From a virus: DNA of 29,308 nucleotides. The notes beneath the pieces were generated by a model. It searched no databases. It saw nothing but the letters and a program-made list of their open reading frames with translations, and was not told where the DNA came from. The translations under genes were made by a program, and so were the position numbers. How positions within the stretch are numbered: the first letter of the stretch is position 1; every line of letters begins with the position of its first letter. Positions 9,048 to 16,804 of this stretch are shown here, piece by piece. The stretch is from positions 1-29,308 of the IMG/VR virus record IMGVR_UViG_3300044825_001165; one strand, written 5' to 3'.

Positions 9048-10590
9048 TCTTACGAACCTTGATTTCAGCAGGCTTCAGCAGCGAATCAGATTGAGCGATG
9101 GCTTCGGCTGTGTTCTTCGGCAATACCCCGGGTCCAGCCATACGTCGCTGCCACCACTTGCGAGCCATTTCCTGCGCATACCCACGATGGTCAAAGCAGA
9201 TCCACTCGCGGTAAGTAATCAGCCCAGAGCGATATTCGACTCGCATGCTGTCGGGGCTACCGGGCTTCTGATGGCGGCGGTAGTACACCGCGTTGACCTT
9301 GACCCATTCCTCAGGAATGGCGGCAGACATGACAGGCAGCGTCGAAGCCGTGCGGTCAATCTTGATTTCGCGAGCAGGCCAGATATACCCGCAGTCCATG
9401 CACTCCATCGCCGCAGCGTGAACAATGCTTTTGCACTCGGGGCAGGTCTTGGTGGGGGCTTCTCCTGCCTCATCGCTACGTCGCGGCTTCTTGGGATTGA
9501 TGCGGTCCACCGGCCCATGGCGGGCGACGTTGCCTGCGAAGTCCAGCACCAAGCAATCCTGCTTCCAGTCATGGTTGCGCATGCCTCTGCCCATAATTTG
9601 GACATACAGCCCAACCGACTGGGTAGGCCGGAGCAGCGCAATCAGATCCACAGACGGCGCGTTAAAGCCCGTGGTGAGTACGCCCATGGAGGCCAGCGCC
9701 TGAATGCGCCCTGCTTTGAAGTCCGCCACAATGCGATCACGTTCTGCTTTAGGGGTATCCCCAAAGATCGTCTCGCAGGTCACCCCGTGGCTACGGATCA
9801 GTTCTGCAATGTGGGTCGCGTGGGATACGCCTGCACAGAAGAGCAGCCATGACTTACGCTGTTGCCCAAACGCGACAATCTCCTTAACGGCAGCGCGGTT
9901 TACATCGTCCTTGTCTACCGCTCGCTCCAACTCCCCGGCTACGAACTCGCCGCCTCGGGTGCTGACCCCGGTGACATCCAGCCGGGTCTTGGGTTCCTTG
10001 GAGACGAGTTTGGTCAGGTAGCCCTGCTTGACCATATCGGCAAGCGCCGCCTCGTAGGAGATGTCCGTAAAGAGCGCATCCTTGCCTGAGCAAAGCAGCC
10101 CGCTGTCCAAGCGATATGGTGTAGCAGTCAACCCAATCACTCGCATGTGAGGGTTCATCACCTTTAGGGTCTTGAGGAACTTTTGGTACATCGTGTTGGT
10201 CTTACGCGGAATCAGGTGCGCCTCGTCCACCAGCACCAGATCCACTTTCGTAAACTTGGTCGCGTGTTGATGCACCGACTGTATCCCACAGAATACGATT
10301 GACGGTTCAAAGTCGCGTTGATTTAAACCGGCTGAGTTGATACCTGCGTGGGCTTCGGGCCAGAGCCGCTTTAGCTCGTCGTAGTTTTGCTTAATCAACT
10401 CGCGAACGTGGGTCACAACCACGATCTTGCAGTCGCCCCAGTTGGTTAACACACGGCGGCAAAACTCTGCGATGACAAAGCTCTTGCCGGTGCCGGTCGG
10501 AAGAACGATCAGCGGGTTGCCATCGTTTTCCTCGAAGTATTTAAACGTGTACTCAATGGCTTCGTTTTGATAGGGGCGTAGCGTAATCAT
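8947..10590 (-). CDS. SF2 DEAD/DEAH-box helicase with zinc ribbon
   Basis: 547 aa. Superfamily 2 helicase motifs are complete: Q-motif-like RPYQNEAI, Walker A PTGTGKS (31-37), DEAH (122-125), TATP (155-158) and motif VI QIMGRGMR (331-338). This is the SSL2/RecQ-like fold expected for an ATP-driven DNA unwinding or remodelling enzyme. After the helicase core a CPEC...CMDC pair (C383, C386, C397, C400) forms a zinc ribbon. The C-terminal about 120 residues are specific to this protein and may bind partner or DNA. Its ATG overlaps the previous stop by 4 nt. With the Cas4-like nuclease, DUF669 protein and AAA ATPase it forms a phage replication/recombination cassette. Confidence 0.92.
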   Translation of the reverse strand: MITLRPYQNEAIEYTFKYFEENDGNPLIVLPTGTGKSFVIAEFCRRVLTNWGDCKIVVVTHVRELIKQNYDELKRLWPEAHAGINSAGLNQRDFEPSIVFCGIQSVHQHATKFTKVDLVLVDEAHLIPRKTNTMYQKFLKTLKVMNPHMRVIGLTATPYRLDSGLLCSGKDALFTDISYEAALADMVKQGYLTKLVSKEPKTRLDVTGVSTRGGEFVAGELERAVDKDDVNRAAVKEIVAFGQQRKSWLLFCAGVSHATHIAELIRSHGVTCETIFGDTPKAERDRIVADFKAGRIQALASMGVLTTGFNAPSVDLIALLRPTQSVGLYVQIMGRGMRNHDWKQDCLVLDFAGNVARHGPVDRINPKKPRRSDEAGEAPTKTCPECKSIVHAAAMECMDCGYIWPAREIKIDRTASTLPVMSAAIPEEWVKVNAVYYRRHQKPGSPDSMRVEYRSGLITYREWICFDHRGYAQEMARKWWQRRMAGPGVLPKNTAEAIAQSDSLLKPAEIKVRKNGKYTEVTEFRFMPDMPSGRTGMDIRTPLPRAS

Positions 10591-10784
10591 GCGTCAAGTC
10601 CAGTTTTAGGCGTTTTTTGAAAAATGTAGAGTGCAACTTCTTTTGTTTTAGCAAGTTCATAAAATGACCCTGAGGCGTGCATGGCATATCCGTAGAGGTC
10701 CAGCGCCCTCAAGATCAGTCTCAGTTCATCAGGCGATAAGAGAAACTCATCGTTGTCTTCCGTCAATTGTTCCCGTCCAGCCAT
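10587..10784 (-). CDS. Small helical protein between nuclease and helicase
   Basis: 65 aa. The sequence is mostly helical (SPDELRLILRALDLYGYAMH, then LAKTKEVALYIFQKT). I recognise no family. It overlaps the upstream nuclease end by 22 nt and the helicase start by 4 nt (ATGA), the arrangement of a genuine coupled gene rather than a chance frame. It may be a small accessory of the replication cassette, but that rests on position only. Confidence 0.65.
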   Translation of the reverse strand: MAGREQLTEDNDEFLLSPDELRLILRALDLYGYAMHASGSFYELAKTKEVALYIFQKTPKTGLDA

Positions 10785-11716
10785 TTGCTTCCATCGCTCA
10801 GCGTGTATTCCACCCAGCCTTCACCGTAATCGGTCTGCTCGCCGGGAACAAGGTCGGGGTGAAAAAGATGGTCGCCGCAGCCTCTGGCCTGTGCATCATC
10901 TGTGAGTAAGTAGTCATGCTTCTCACACTTCCACGTACCTTCAGGCAGTGGCGTTGAGTACATGCAAGTGCGGCAAGACTTCTCTCTCGGCAGTTCACCG
11001 TTGTGGCACATGCCGTGAAAGGAACAAAACTTACACTCGTACCACGCTGGGTTTTCAGAAATCTTGGACGCAGGGCGATTGGCGAAGATGACGCGCTTGG
11101 CTTTGGCAATGAACTTTTCGGCATCGGCCTGCACATACGGCGTGCGTACACTCACAATGTCCCGCAGCCCCGGTGAGCCAGCGGTCAAGTAGTGCCGATC
11201 TGCTTTGAAGTAGTGCATGTAGATCTGCGCTTGCGCGTAATAGATCGGGTCCCACTCCAGCAGCGCGTTGTCTTCGCCCTTGGACATCTTGAGCGCATGC
11301 AGCTTCTTGTGCTTTTGCTCGTTAACAACTTTGCATTCCCAGACATGCAGTCTCTTGGGCGACTGGATCAGCCCCGTAATAAGGCCGTCGCAGTTGCCGC
11401 GAAAGTGTCCGCCGAAATCTACAAAGTTGTGCTGAGCACCGGGTTCCTTTTCCGTGGAAAGATCCACTCCGGGTATGAGCCGAAGCCAACCTGCCAATAC
11501 CGTTTCGCCCCGGTGCCCATCTTCAATTCGTCGAATGCCCGCAGCCTCAATGAACGAACGCTTGGCCCAGCGAAAGTTGAGCCACAGTTTACGCTCGCAT
11601 GATTCACCAATGGCTGACGCGCCAAGGTATCGCCTGCGGTCTGTCTTTTGCGCCTTCTCAAGCGCCTCGTCCAGCGCCAATAGCGTTGGATCTTGTAACG
11701 ATGGAATCTTAACCAT
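10763..11716 (-). CDS. Cas4/RecB-like PD-(D/E)XK nuclease, Fe-S type
   Basis: 317 aa. The nuclease core shows GASAIGESCERKLWL (C40), GHRGE (67-71), GNCDG with D110, WECK (E127, K129) and AQAQIYM (Q162). C40 together with C228, C231 and C237 (ECKFCSFHGMC) matches the four-Cys iron-sulfur cluster of Cas4 and AddB-type nucleases. A second cysteine set follows (C248, C251, C264, C280) and looks like an extra zinc ribbon. Such nucleases resect or trim DNA ends in phage recombination. It is preceded by an SD-like GAGGGG 2 nt from the ATG and by a hairpin that might modulate expression. Confidence 0.88.
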   Translation of the reverse strand: MVKIPSLQDPTLLALDEALEKAQKTDRRRYLGASAIGESCERKLWLNFRWAKRSFIEAAGIRRIEDGHRGETVLAGWLRLIPGVDLSTEKEPGAQHNFVDFGGHFRGNCDGLITGLIQSPKRLHVWECKVVNEQKHKKLHALKMSKGEDNALLEWDPIYYAQAQIYMHYFKADRHYLTAGSPGLRDIVSVRTPYVQADAEKFIAKAKRVIFANRPASKISENPAWYECKFCSFHGMCHNGELPREKSCRTCMYSTPLPEGTWKCEKHDYLLTDDAQARGCGDHLFHPDLVPGEQTDYGEGWVEYTLSDGSKWLDGNN

Positions 11717-11736
11717 AACCCCTCAAAGGAAAGCGC

Positions 11737-11769
11737 GACACCCCGGAACTAAATGGTTTGGGGGGTGCC
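11737..11769 (-). promoter_or_regulatory. Intergenic hairpin before the nuclease gene
   Basis: In the 74-nt gap between the DUF669 gene and the nuclease gene, GACACCCC (11737-11744) and GGGGTGCC (11762-11769) can pair with a 17-nt loop. The single mismatch is a G-U pair in the leftward RNA. Flanking GCGCG/CGCGC could extend it with a bulge. No clean T-run follows, so it may be an attenuator, an mRNA processing site or a weak terminator that lowers expression of the nuclease and helicase. Confidence 0.35.
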
Positions 11770-11790
11770 CCGAGATGCCGCGCTCCCTAA

Positions 11791-12261
11791 TTACTTCTTA
11801 CGTTCCCAAGGCTTCTGCGCAGGAGCCGCAGCAGCAGAGGCCGGTGCCGCAGCCGGTGCTGCTTTAGCCGGAGTACCTGCAAGCGGTGAATACTTCGCAG
11901 AGTTTTGGAGCGTACCGTCGCGACCTTCGGTGACCTTGAGTTGCACGCGCAGGGGCTTCATGTGCAGTCGCTCGGAGTCATCCAGCGCAACGATGCCGAG
12001 GGCGTTGCAGATCGCGGACAACTGACGGTTCGCAATCTCAACGGTCTTCGGGTTTTCGTTGACGAGGTTAAGTCGCTCCCAGAACTTGCCCCGTGCGGGG
12101 CCATCAAGGATGTCGAACTCCAACCACAGGTACTGACCCGTGCCGGATTTGGTATCGCGCAGATCGCTGTTCACAATCTGCATCGTGTAATCGCCCGCAG
12201 GCTTCGGACCATTGTTGGTAGTTTGCGGGGCTTCGGTAACGTTGAAATTAAGCTTAGCCAT
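11791..12261 (-). CDS. DUF669 protein, SSB-like
   Basis: 156 aa. The pattern PAGDYTMQIVNSDLRDTKSG, then LWLEFDILDGPARGKFWERLNL and VEIANRQLSAICNALGI, matches the DUF669 family of phage proteins found beside Sak4-like ATPases. That family is thought to act with or as single-strand DNA-binding proteins in phage recombination. The C-terminal about 35 residues are Ala/Pro-rich and end PWERKK, lacking the acidic SSB tail of the bacterial type. The start is set by SD GGAGAATAAA-ATG; the SD lies in the end of the upstream ATPase gene, 1 nt from whose stop the ATG follows. Partner of the AAA ATPase is inferred from neighbourhood. Confidence 0.86.
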   Translation of the reverse strand: MAKLNFNVTEAPQTTNNGPKPAGDYTMQIVNSDLRDTKSGTGQYLWLEFDILDGPARGKFWERLNLVNENPKTVEIANRQLSAICNALGIVALDDSERLHMKPLRVQLKVTEGRDGTLQNSAKYSPLAGTPAKAAPAAAPASAAAAPAQKPWERKK

Positions 12262-12262
12262 T

Positions 12263-13027
12263 TTATTCTCCGATGATTTGATTCATAGCAATCCCGAGGG
12301 CTTCGGCAAACTTGCCGTAGTCCAAAGGCAGGGTGTCAGGCAGCGGCCAACGAGACTTAGCCTGCCAGCCCGGACGTTCTTGGGTGTACAACACGCGAGT
12401 ACCTGAACCCACGGCGCGAGTGACTTTCTGGTTAAAGCCGACATCACTCTTGACCGTGCTGTACTGCTGATTGGCGAACATCATAATGTCGCACCATTCA
12501 GCAATGACGCTGGCGCTGCCGTGGTGAAGGTCTAACTGATACCTGTCGTACGGGTCAGCCAACGGGTCATCAAAGCGTCTCACCTGCGAATGGGCGAGCA
12601 TAATGACCTGCATGTTCTTAGCCGAACGAAGGTGATCAAAGCCTTCCAGCAGTTGCTTCCAGTAATCGACCGCAGCCTTGTAGCCGCGACCGTAACCGAT
12701 AGCGTCAATGGTCTTGACGTTGTTGTCTTCAGCCACGCGCTTGTGGATGAGCTGCTCGGCCCAGTCTGCGCTATCAAGAACCACGGTTTCAAATTCGTGA
12801 TCCTCGTTTGCGAGAACGCCGACCGCTTCCATCATGTCATCAAAACTCTGAGCGACGGGGAACGCTGTTGCAGAGACAGCATCAAGTCCCTCTTCGGTCT
12901 GGATGAACACGGGCTTCGGAGCTTGTGCACCAAAGGTTGATTTGCCGATGCCGTGCGTGCCGTAAAGAACAATGCGCGGCGGACGGGCGGTGCCAGTCTT
13001 CTTGAGACTAGCAAGTGAGATCGCCAT
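12263..13027 (-). CDS. Sak4-like RecA/AAA ATPase
   Basis: 254 aa. Walker A is GTHGIGKST (23-31), and a hydrophobic strand ending in D85 (FETVVLDSADW) is Walker B. Later come QVIMLAHSQVRRFDDP and WPLPDTLPLDYGKFAEAL. This fits the phage Sak4/AAA_24 group, short RecA-like ATPases that promote single-strand annealing or strand exchange together with an SSB. It is directly upstream of the DUF669 gene, the usual pairing. The start is fixed by SD AGGAGT 5-8 nt before ATG, with a GTTTAAAC palindrome between SD and ATG. Confidence 0.87.
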   Translation of the reverse strand: MAISLASLKKTGTARPPRIVLYGTHGIGKSTFGAQAPKPVFIQTEEGLDAVSATAFPVAQSFDDMMEAVGVLANEDHEFETVVLDSADWAEQLIHKRVAEDNNVKTIDAIGYGRGYKAAVDYWKQLLEGFDHLRSAKNMQVIMLAHSQVRRFDDPLADPYDRYQLDLHHGSASVIAEWCDIMMFANQQYSTVKSDVGFNQKVTRAVGSGTRVLYTQERPGWQAKSRWPLPDTLPLDYGKFAEALGIAMNQIIGE

Positions 13028-13029
13028 GT

Positions 13030-13413
13030 TTAAACTCCTATTTCGATTTTGACGTAAGTTTTGGCTGGCTCAACAGTCAGCGCCCGTGAGAGCAGCTTGT
13101 AAAGTTGCGGCTCGTTGTTGGCGAGGTACTTGACTCCCGCTACGTCCAACTCACGCACAACTTTGACTGGCAGCAAGGACTCCGGAATCTTCGATGCAAC
13201 GTGAGCATCAAATGCCTTCCAGTCGATCTTGCGATTGAGTTTGCCTTGGATGGTGATGAGGTATTGCCCCACCTTGTGCTTCTCGCTGCCCTCTTCCTTT
13301 GCGCCAAGAAGGGCAATGAGTTCTTCTTCTAGTGCCACGCGCTTCTCGTTGGCTTCTTTTTCAGCGATCCGCGCTTGGTACAGTTCTTCAGCAATTTCAG
13401 TTTCGTTTCGCAT
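13030..13413 (-). CDS. Unrecognised coiled-coil protein heading the replication operon
   Basis: 127 aa from ATG 13413; an in-frame extension upstream would run through the control region and has no SD, so I reject it. Residues about 5-40 are a charged coiled coil (EELYQARIAEKEANEKRVAL), then a compact part with GQYLITIQGKLNRKIDWKAF and a Val/Pro-rich end. Proteins of this size and layout often precede the AAA/DUF669 pair in phages, but I cannot give a function. It is the first gene after the predicted leftward promoter, and its stop is 2 nt before the ATPase start. Confidence 0.75.
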   Translation of the reverse strand: MRNETEIAEELYQARIAEKEANEKRVALEEELIALLGAKEEGSEKHKVGQYLITIQGKLNRKIDWKAFDAHVASKIPESLLPVKVVRELDVAGVKYLANNEPQLYKLLSRALTVEPAKTYVKIEIGV

Positions 13414-13434
13414 ATTTAAGGTTTCCTGTAGTTG

Positions 13435-13449
13435 ACTGGCAATGCCAGT
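13435..13449. promoter_or_regulatory. Perfect inverted repeat, probable operator (left)
   Basis: ACTGGCA-A-TGCCAGT is a perfect 7-bp inverted repeat with one central base. It lies immediately downstream of the predicted leftward start site, where a bound protein would block transcription of the replication operon. The half-site TGGCAAT recurs once at 13490-13496. The adjacent double-HTH gene is the obvious candidate regulator, which is inference. Confidence 0.55.
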
Positions 13450-13456
13450 GAGACGG

Positions 13457-13485
13457 ACGATACACCCCCTTGTGACGGAATGCAA
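13457..13485 (-). promoter_or_regulatory. Leftward promoter of the replication operon
   Basis: On the minus strand, TTGCAT (13480-13485) and TATCGT (13457-13462) are spaced by exactly 17 nt. This predicts a start near 13450, at the edge of the ACTGGCAATGCCAGT palindrome. Matches are 3 and 4 of 6 to the sigma-70 boxes, so it is a moderate, probably regulated promoter. Confidence 0.5.
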
Positions 13486-13498
13486 TAGGTGGCAATAT
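13470..13498 (+). promoter_or_regulatory. Possible rightward promoter (weak)
   Basis: TTGTGA (13470-13475) and CAATAT (13493-13498) have 17 nt between them. The boxes match consensus poorly, so the site is offered only because a rightward start is needed here and it would fall near 13505, at the second inverted repeat. It overlaps the leftward promoter face to face. Confidence 0.3.
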
Positions 13499-13504
13499 GT
13501 CACT

Positions 13505-13520
13505 CGTTAGGGGGCTAACG
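13505..13520. promoter_or_regulatory. Perfect inverted repeat over the regulator leader (right)
   Basis: CGTTAG-GGGG-CTAACG is a perfect 6-bp inverted repeat with a GGGG spacer. It ends at the first G of the SD (GGAGG 13520-13524) of the HTH gene. As DNA it could be an operator for autoregulation; as RNA it would be a small hairpin next to the ribosome site. Either would control the rightward operon. Confidence 0.5.
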
Positions 13521-13529
13521 GAGGATGTA

Positions 13530-13898
13530 ATGACCCTGAATGACTACTTAAAGCAAAGAAACTTGACACACGAGGAATTTGCTGAACTTCTCGGCTGCGA
13601 CCGAACCACGGTCACCAAGTGGCTTGACGGTTCACGAGTCCCTTCTGCCCGATGGGCGCAATTGATTGAGGTGCGCACCGAAGGGAAAGTCAAAGCAAAA
13701 GACTTGCGATCCATTGATTCTTGTGGCGGCGGACAAAGACTCTACGGCGTGATTGTGACCCGTGGCCTGACAATCCAGCAGGCAGCGCATCTGATGAGCA
13801 TGTCGCGCAATGCACTTGCGGCATACATCAAAGATCAATCAAAGCCATCGCGCATTCACGTTGCCAAAATTAAGCACTACTTTGGAGTATCTCTATGA
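13530..13898 (+). CDS. Double helix-turn-helix regulator (Cro/CI-like)
   Basis: 122 aa from ATG 13530, chosen because GGAGG lies 5 nt upstream; a start at 13497 has no SD. Residues 1-50 form an XRE-type HTH (LTHEEFAELLGCDRTTVTKW). A second HTH-like part follows at about 70-118 (LTIQQAAHLMSMSRNALAAY). Two such modules in one short protein suggest a small DNA-binding switch protein, perhaps binding the inverted repeats just upstream. It overlaps the RusA start by 4 nt (ATGA). Because there is no integrase in view, it may control early replication rather than lysogeny. Confidence 0.82.
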   Translation: MTLNDYLKQRNLTHEEFAELLGCDRTTVTKWLDGSRVPSARWAQLIEVRTEGKVKAKDLRSIDSCGGGQRLYGVIVTRGLTIQQAAHLMSMSRNALAAYIKDQSKPSRIHVAKIKHYFGVSL

Positions 13899-14275
13899 TT
13901 GATATCGTTTTCCACGGCACACCAATTGGTAAAGCCCGTCCACGCTTTGGCCGCGCCAAGAACGGAAACGTCGTGACCTACACGCCAGCCAAGACTCGAC
14001 AGTTTGAACGCGACTTTAGATCGCTTGCTCAAGTTGCGATGATTGGGAAGACCGTGTTAGAAGGTCCTGTCAAGGTTACGATCACGGCGTACTTCTCCCA
14101 CAAGACCAAGACGGGATGGCACGTTTCCCGACCCGACCTTGACAACATTATCAAGGCAGTTCTTGACGCGCTGAACGGTATCGTCTTTGACGATGATGCT
14201 GCCGTGTGTGAACTTGTCGCTTCAAAAAAATACGACGACAACGAACGGGTTGAGGTTCAAGCAATCAATGTCTGA
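13895..14275 (+). CDS. rusA: RusA-like Holliday junction resolvase
   Basis: 126 aa. The signature RPDLDNIIKAVLDAL (79-93) and GIVFDDDAAVCELVASK supply the catalytic acidic residues of RusA (D81, D83, D91 and the D99-D101 cluster). N-terminal GTPIGKARPRFGR and a lysine-rich middle bind DNA. RusA cuts four-way junctions arising in phage replication and recombination. Length fits the family (about 120 aa). ATGA overlap with the upstream HTH gene and an 8-nt overlap with the primase gene show one operon. Confidence 0.93.
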   Translation: MIDIVFHGTPIGKARPRFGRAKNGNVVTYTPAKTRQFERDFRSLAQVAMIGKTVLEGPVKVTITAYFSHKTKTGWHVSRPDLDNIIKAVLDALNGIVFDDDAAVCELVASKKYDDNERVEVQAINV

Positions 14276-16505
14276 AGAATACATGTTTGAGTATGGTGCG
14301 AAGCTCGTTGACGCGGGCTACAGCATCATCCCGATCATGCCCGGGACCAAGCGGCCCGGACGGTTTGACGGTAATCAGTGGGCTGAGTTGCCACGATGGA
14401 CCACGGTCAAAAGCATGCAGTCGCATGTGGACATTTGGAACAAGTGGCCCGGCTGCGGTATCGGCATCCTGACGGGCAACGTCGTTGCAATTGACATCGA
14501 CGTACTGGATTCGTCCGTCGCCATTGCAGTCGGCAACGTCTTCCAAGAGAAGCTCGGTAAGACAGAGTTCGTGCGTATCGGGAAATCCCCGAAGGCACTC
14601 TATCTCTATCGCACCGATGAGCCGTTCTCCAAAATCAGCATGCACCCCATTGAGGTGCTCGGTGTCGGCCAGCAGTTCGTGGCCTACTCGACGCACCCCG
14701 ATACCAACAAGCCGTACCAATGGCCCTTCGCTGCGCCCCATGAGATGCCTCTGGAGGCGTTGCCCCTTGTGACCCGGGAGCAAGTGCTGGAGGCATGTGA
14801 AGCCGCTTATAAGGCGCTACCGCCAAACTTAAGAAGAACAAAACTCCAGACCTTTCTTCCCGACAAGGATGCCAAGACTTCCGCCGAAGGGTTAACCGGC
14901 ACTCTCGCTGCCGTACAGGACGCCCTTAAGTTTGTTCCCAACCCCGACCTGTCGTGGGATGACTGGAACCGTATCGGCATGGCGGTCTACTGCGCCACCG
15001 ATGGCAAAGGCTTCATCGTGTTTGACCAATGGTCACAAGCCTCGGGCAAGTACAACCAACTCGAAACGCGCCAGCGTTGGGACCACTACAGCAAGTCGCC
15101 GCCTTCCAAGATCGGAGCCGGGACGCTCTACTACTACGCCCAGCAGAATGGCTGGGTTCCTGCACCACATTTAAATCTCAACCCGACCAAGGAAATCCGG
15201 GTTGATCTCACGGGACTCGTAGACCAAAAGAAACTCCCGCGTAGCACCAAGGCTAATTTCCCGCATGAGTGGTTCGATAGTCCCTCACTCGTGGGCCGCG
15301 TGACGCGCTGGATCTTGGCCACCGCCCAGCAACCGCAGCCGACGTTTGCCCTAATGAATACGCTCTGCATGTTCGGCGCACTCTTCGGGCGGCGGTATGC
15401 CATGACCCAGCTCGGCACTCGCTGCAATCTTTTCTCAATTGCAGTGGCGACACCGGGCGCAGGCAAGGACCACTCTCGCCAGCAGGTCAAGAAAATACTG
15501 GAGAACGCGGGACTTAAGGACTATATCTCCGGCGACCGCTTCTCATCGGGCGTTGCGATCTTACGCACGCTGCACGACTTCCCTTCACGCATCTCGCACC
15601 TTGACGAAATGGGTCTGTACCTCCAGAGCCTCACCGGGAAGATGGCAGCGTCCCACCAAAAGGACATCATCAAGACCTTGCTTGAGGTGTACTCCAGCAG
15701 CGGCGGCACTTACCACGGTCAAGAATACGCCGACAACAAAGACCGCAAACGCTTTGACATCAAGCAGCCGAACTTCAACTTCTTCGGCACTACGACGCCT
15801 TCATCGCTCACCAAGGCACTCAACTTTGAGATGCTCGACAACGGCACCATGAGCCGTATCCTGCTTGTGCCGCCATTTGATGAATACCCCGACAGTCAGA
15901 TTCCCGAAGCAGACGAGAATCCGCCGGAGGACATCCTCAAGGATGTGACAGATGCAGCCTCGGTGGTCCCTGCGGGCATCGGAAATCTCACGAACCTGCA
16001 CCATGTGTCCTCGTCAGCCGTCATCCCCGTAATGATTAAATGGGAAGACACCGCCTTTGACGAATACAACAAACTCAAGCAATGGCAGATTGAATGCGCC
16101 CGTCGCAAGGACTATCTCTGGGTGCGCTTCTCTGAGATTTCTCTCAAGATCGCCATGATCGAAGCCGTTGCCCGTAATCCCGTCAGCCCTGTCGTGAGCT
16201 TCGACATCCTAAAGATGAGCGCGGAACTGGCGCGATGGTCGTTTAACTTTACCGCCGAGTTGCTGCACAAGGAAGTCGCGGAGAACGATATTGAAGCGGC
16301 GCACAAGAGGATCTTGAAACTCATCCGTGACTCAGGGAACGAAGGCATGAGCAGCACTCAACTTGCCAAGGCATGCCAAGGATTGAAGGCACGGGACCGG
16401 AGCGAGTACCTTCAGACGCTCTTGGAATCCGGCGACATCATGGAAGAAATCATCAAGGCCAATGGCCCCGGTCGTGACCGCCGCGTATATAAAAGCCGCA
16501 GATAA
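14268..16505 (+). CDS. Primase-polymerase fused to DUF3987-like helicase
   Basis: 745 aa from ATG 14268; an earlier in-frame start would lie deep inside rusA. Residues 1-170 are a Prim-Pol domain with the metal pair in VVAIDIDVLD (D76, D78) and GVGQQFVAYSTHP including H143. Residues about 213-297 resemble the PriCT-2 primase C-terminal domain. Residues about 340-640 are an ATPase/helicase module with Walker A TPGAGKD (395-401) and a Walker-B-like HLDEMG. The C-terminal part looks like a winged-helix DNA-binding end. The protein would prime and unwind phage DNA. Asp in place of Ser/Thr after the Walker Lys is seen in some of these phage enzymes. Confidence 0.88.
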   Translation: MSEEYMFEYGAKLVDAGYSIIPIMPGTKRPGRFDGNQWAELPRWTTVKSMQSHVDIWNKWPGCGIGILTGNVVAIDIDVLDSSVAIAVGNVFQEKLGKTEFVRIGKSPKALYLYRTDEPFSKISMHPIEVLGVGQQFVAYSTHPDTNKPYQWPFAAPHEMPLEALPLVTREQVLEACEAAYKALPPNLRRTKLQTFLPDKDAKTSAEGLTGTLAAVQDALKFVPNPDLSWDDWNRIGMAVYCATDGKGFIVFDQWSQASGKYNQLETRQRWDHYSKSPPSKIGAGTLYYYAQQNGWVPAPHLNLNPTKEIRVDLTGLVDQKKLPRSTKANFPHEWFDSPSLVGRVTRWILATAQQPQPTFALMNTLCMFGALFGRRYAMTQLGTRCNLFSIAVATPGAGKDHSRQQVKKILENAGLKDYISGDRFSSGVAILRTLHDFPSRISHLDEMGLYLQSLTGKMAASHQKDIIKTLLEVYSSSGGTYHGQEYADNKDRKRFDIKQPNFNFFGTTTPSSLTKALNFEMLDNGTMSRILLVPPFDEYPDSQIPEADENPPEDILKDVTDAASVVPAGIGNLTNLHHVSSSAVIPVMIKWEDTAFDEYNKLKQWQIECARRKDYLWVRFSEISLKIAMIEAVARNPVSPVVSFDILKMSAELARWSFNFTAELLHKEVAENDIEAAHKRILKLIRDSGNEGMSSTQLAKACQGLKARDRSEYLQTLLESGDIMEEIIKANGPGRDRRVYKSRR

Positions 16506-16540
16506 AAAAATGCCCCGAGGAGAAAATCTCAACCCGGGGC
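16504..16540 (-). terminator. Rho-independent terminator of the leftward early operon
   Basis: GCCCCG (16512-16517) pairs with CGGGGC (16535-16540), with an inner GAGA/TCTC stem. Read leftward the hairpin is followed by A and then seven T residues (complement of AAAAAAA 16504-16510). It ends the long small-gene operon. Read rightward there is no T-run, so it terminates only weakly the primase transcript. Confidence 0.8.
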
Positions 16541-16585
16541 GAACTCCCTAACAGGAGATAGCACAATCAGACTGTATCCGAACGG

Positions 16586-16804
16586 CTACAGTTTCTCAAG
16601 TTCCTCCGCTGCCCGATTGGCATACCACGCCGCCTTGCGCAAATCCTGTGCGTACTTACCCTTCTTCGGGCGACTGGCATACTTGATGATGTTCCCCGCG
16701 CAATAGGCGACGAAGCCCTCTTTGCCAAGAGCCGCACGGATGTAGTCAATCGTCTCAATCCCTTCCTGCTGATAGTGAACAGGATGATTGACCGGATCAC
16801 TCAT
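16586..16804 (-). CDS. DUF3310 protein
   Basis: 72 aa from ATG 16804, chosen because it overlaps the upstream stop (ATGAGTGA) and starts the conserved domain. DPVNHPVHYQQEGIETIDYI, then GFVAYCAGNIIKYASRPKKG and DLRKAAWYANRAAEEL match the DUF3310 phage family (SaV-like), often linked with nucleotide-metabolism genes. Biochemistry of the family is not settled to my knowledge. It is the last gene of the leftward operon before its terminator. Confidence 0.88.
   Translation of the reverse strand: MSDPVNHPVHYQQEGIETIDYIRAALGKEGFVAYCAGNIIKYASRPKKGKYAQDLRKAAWYANRAAEELEKL

Noticed and set aside
9091-9852. Long rightward frame of 253 aa opposite the helicase
   Set aside because: Antisense shadow of the helicase gene, whose motifs are intact; no SD or recognisable domain.
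13497-13529. Upstream start of the HTH gene
   Set aside because: It would put coding sequence through the inverted repeat and lacks an SD, whereas ATG 13530 has GGAGG at the right distance.
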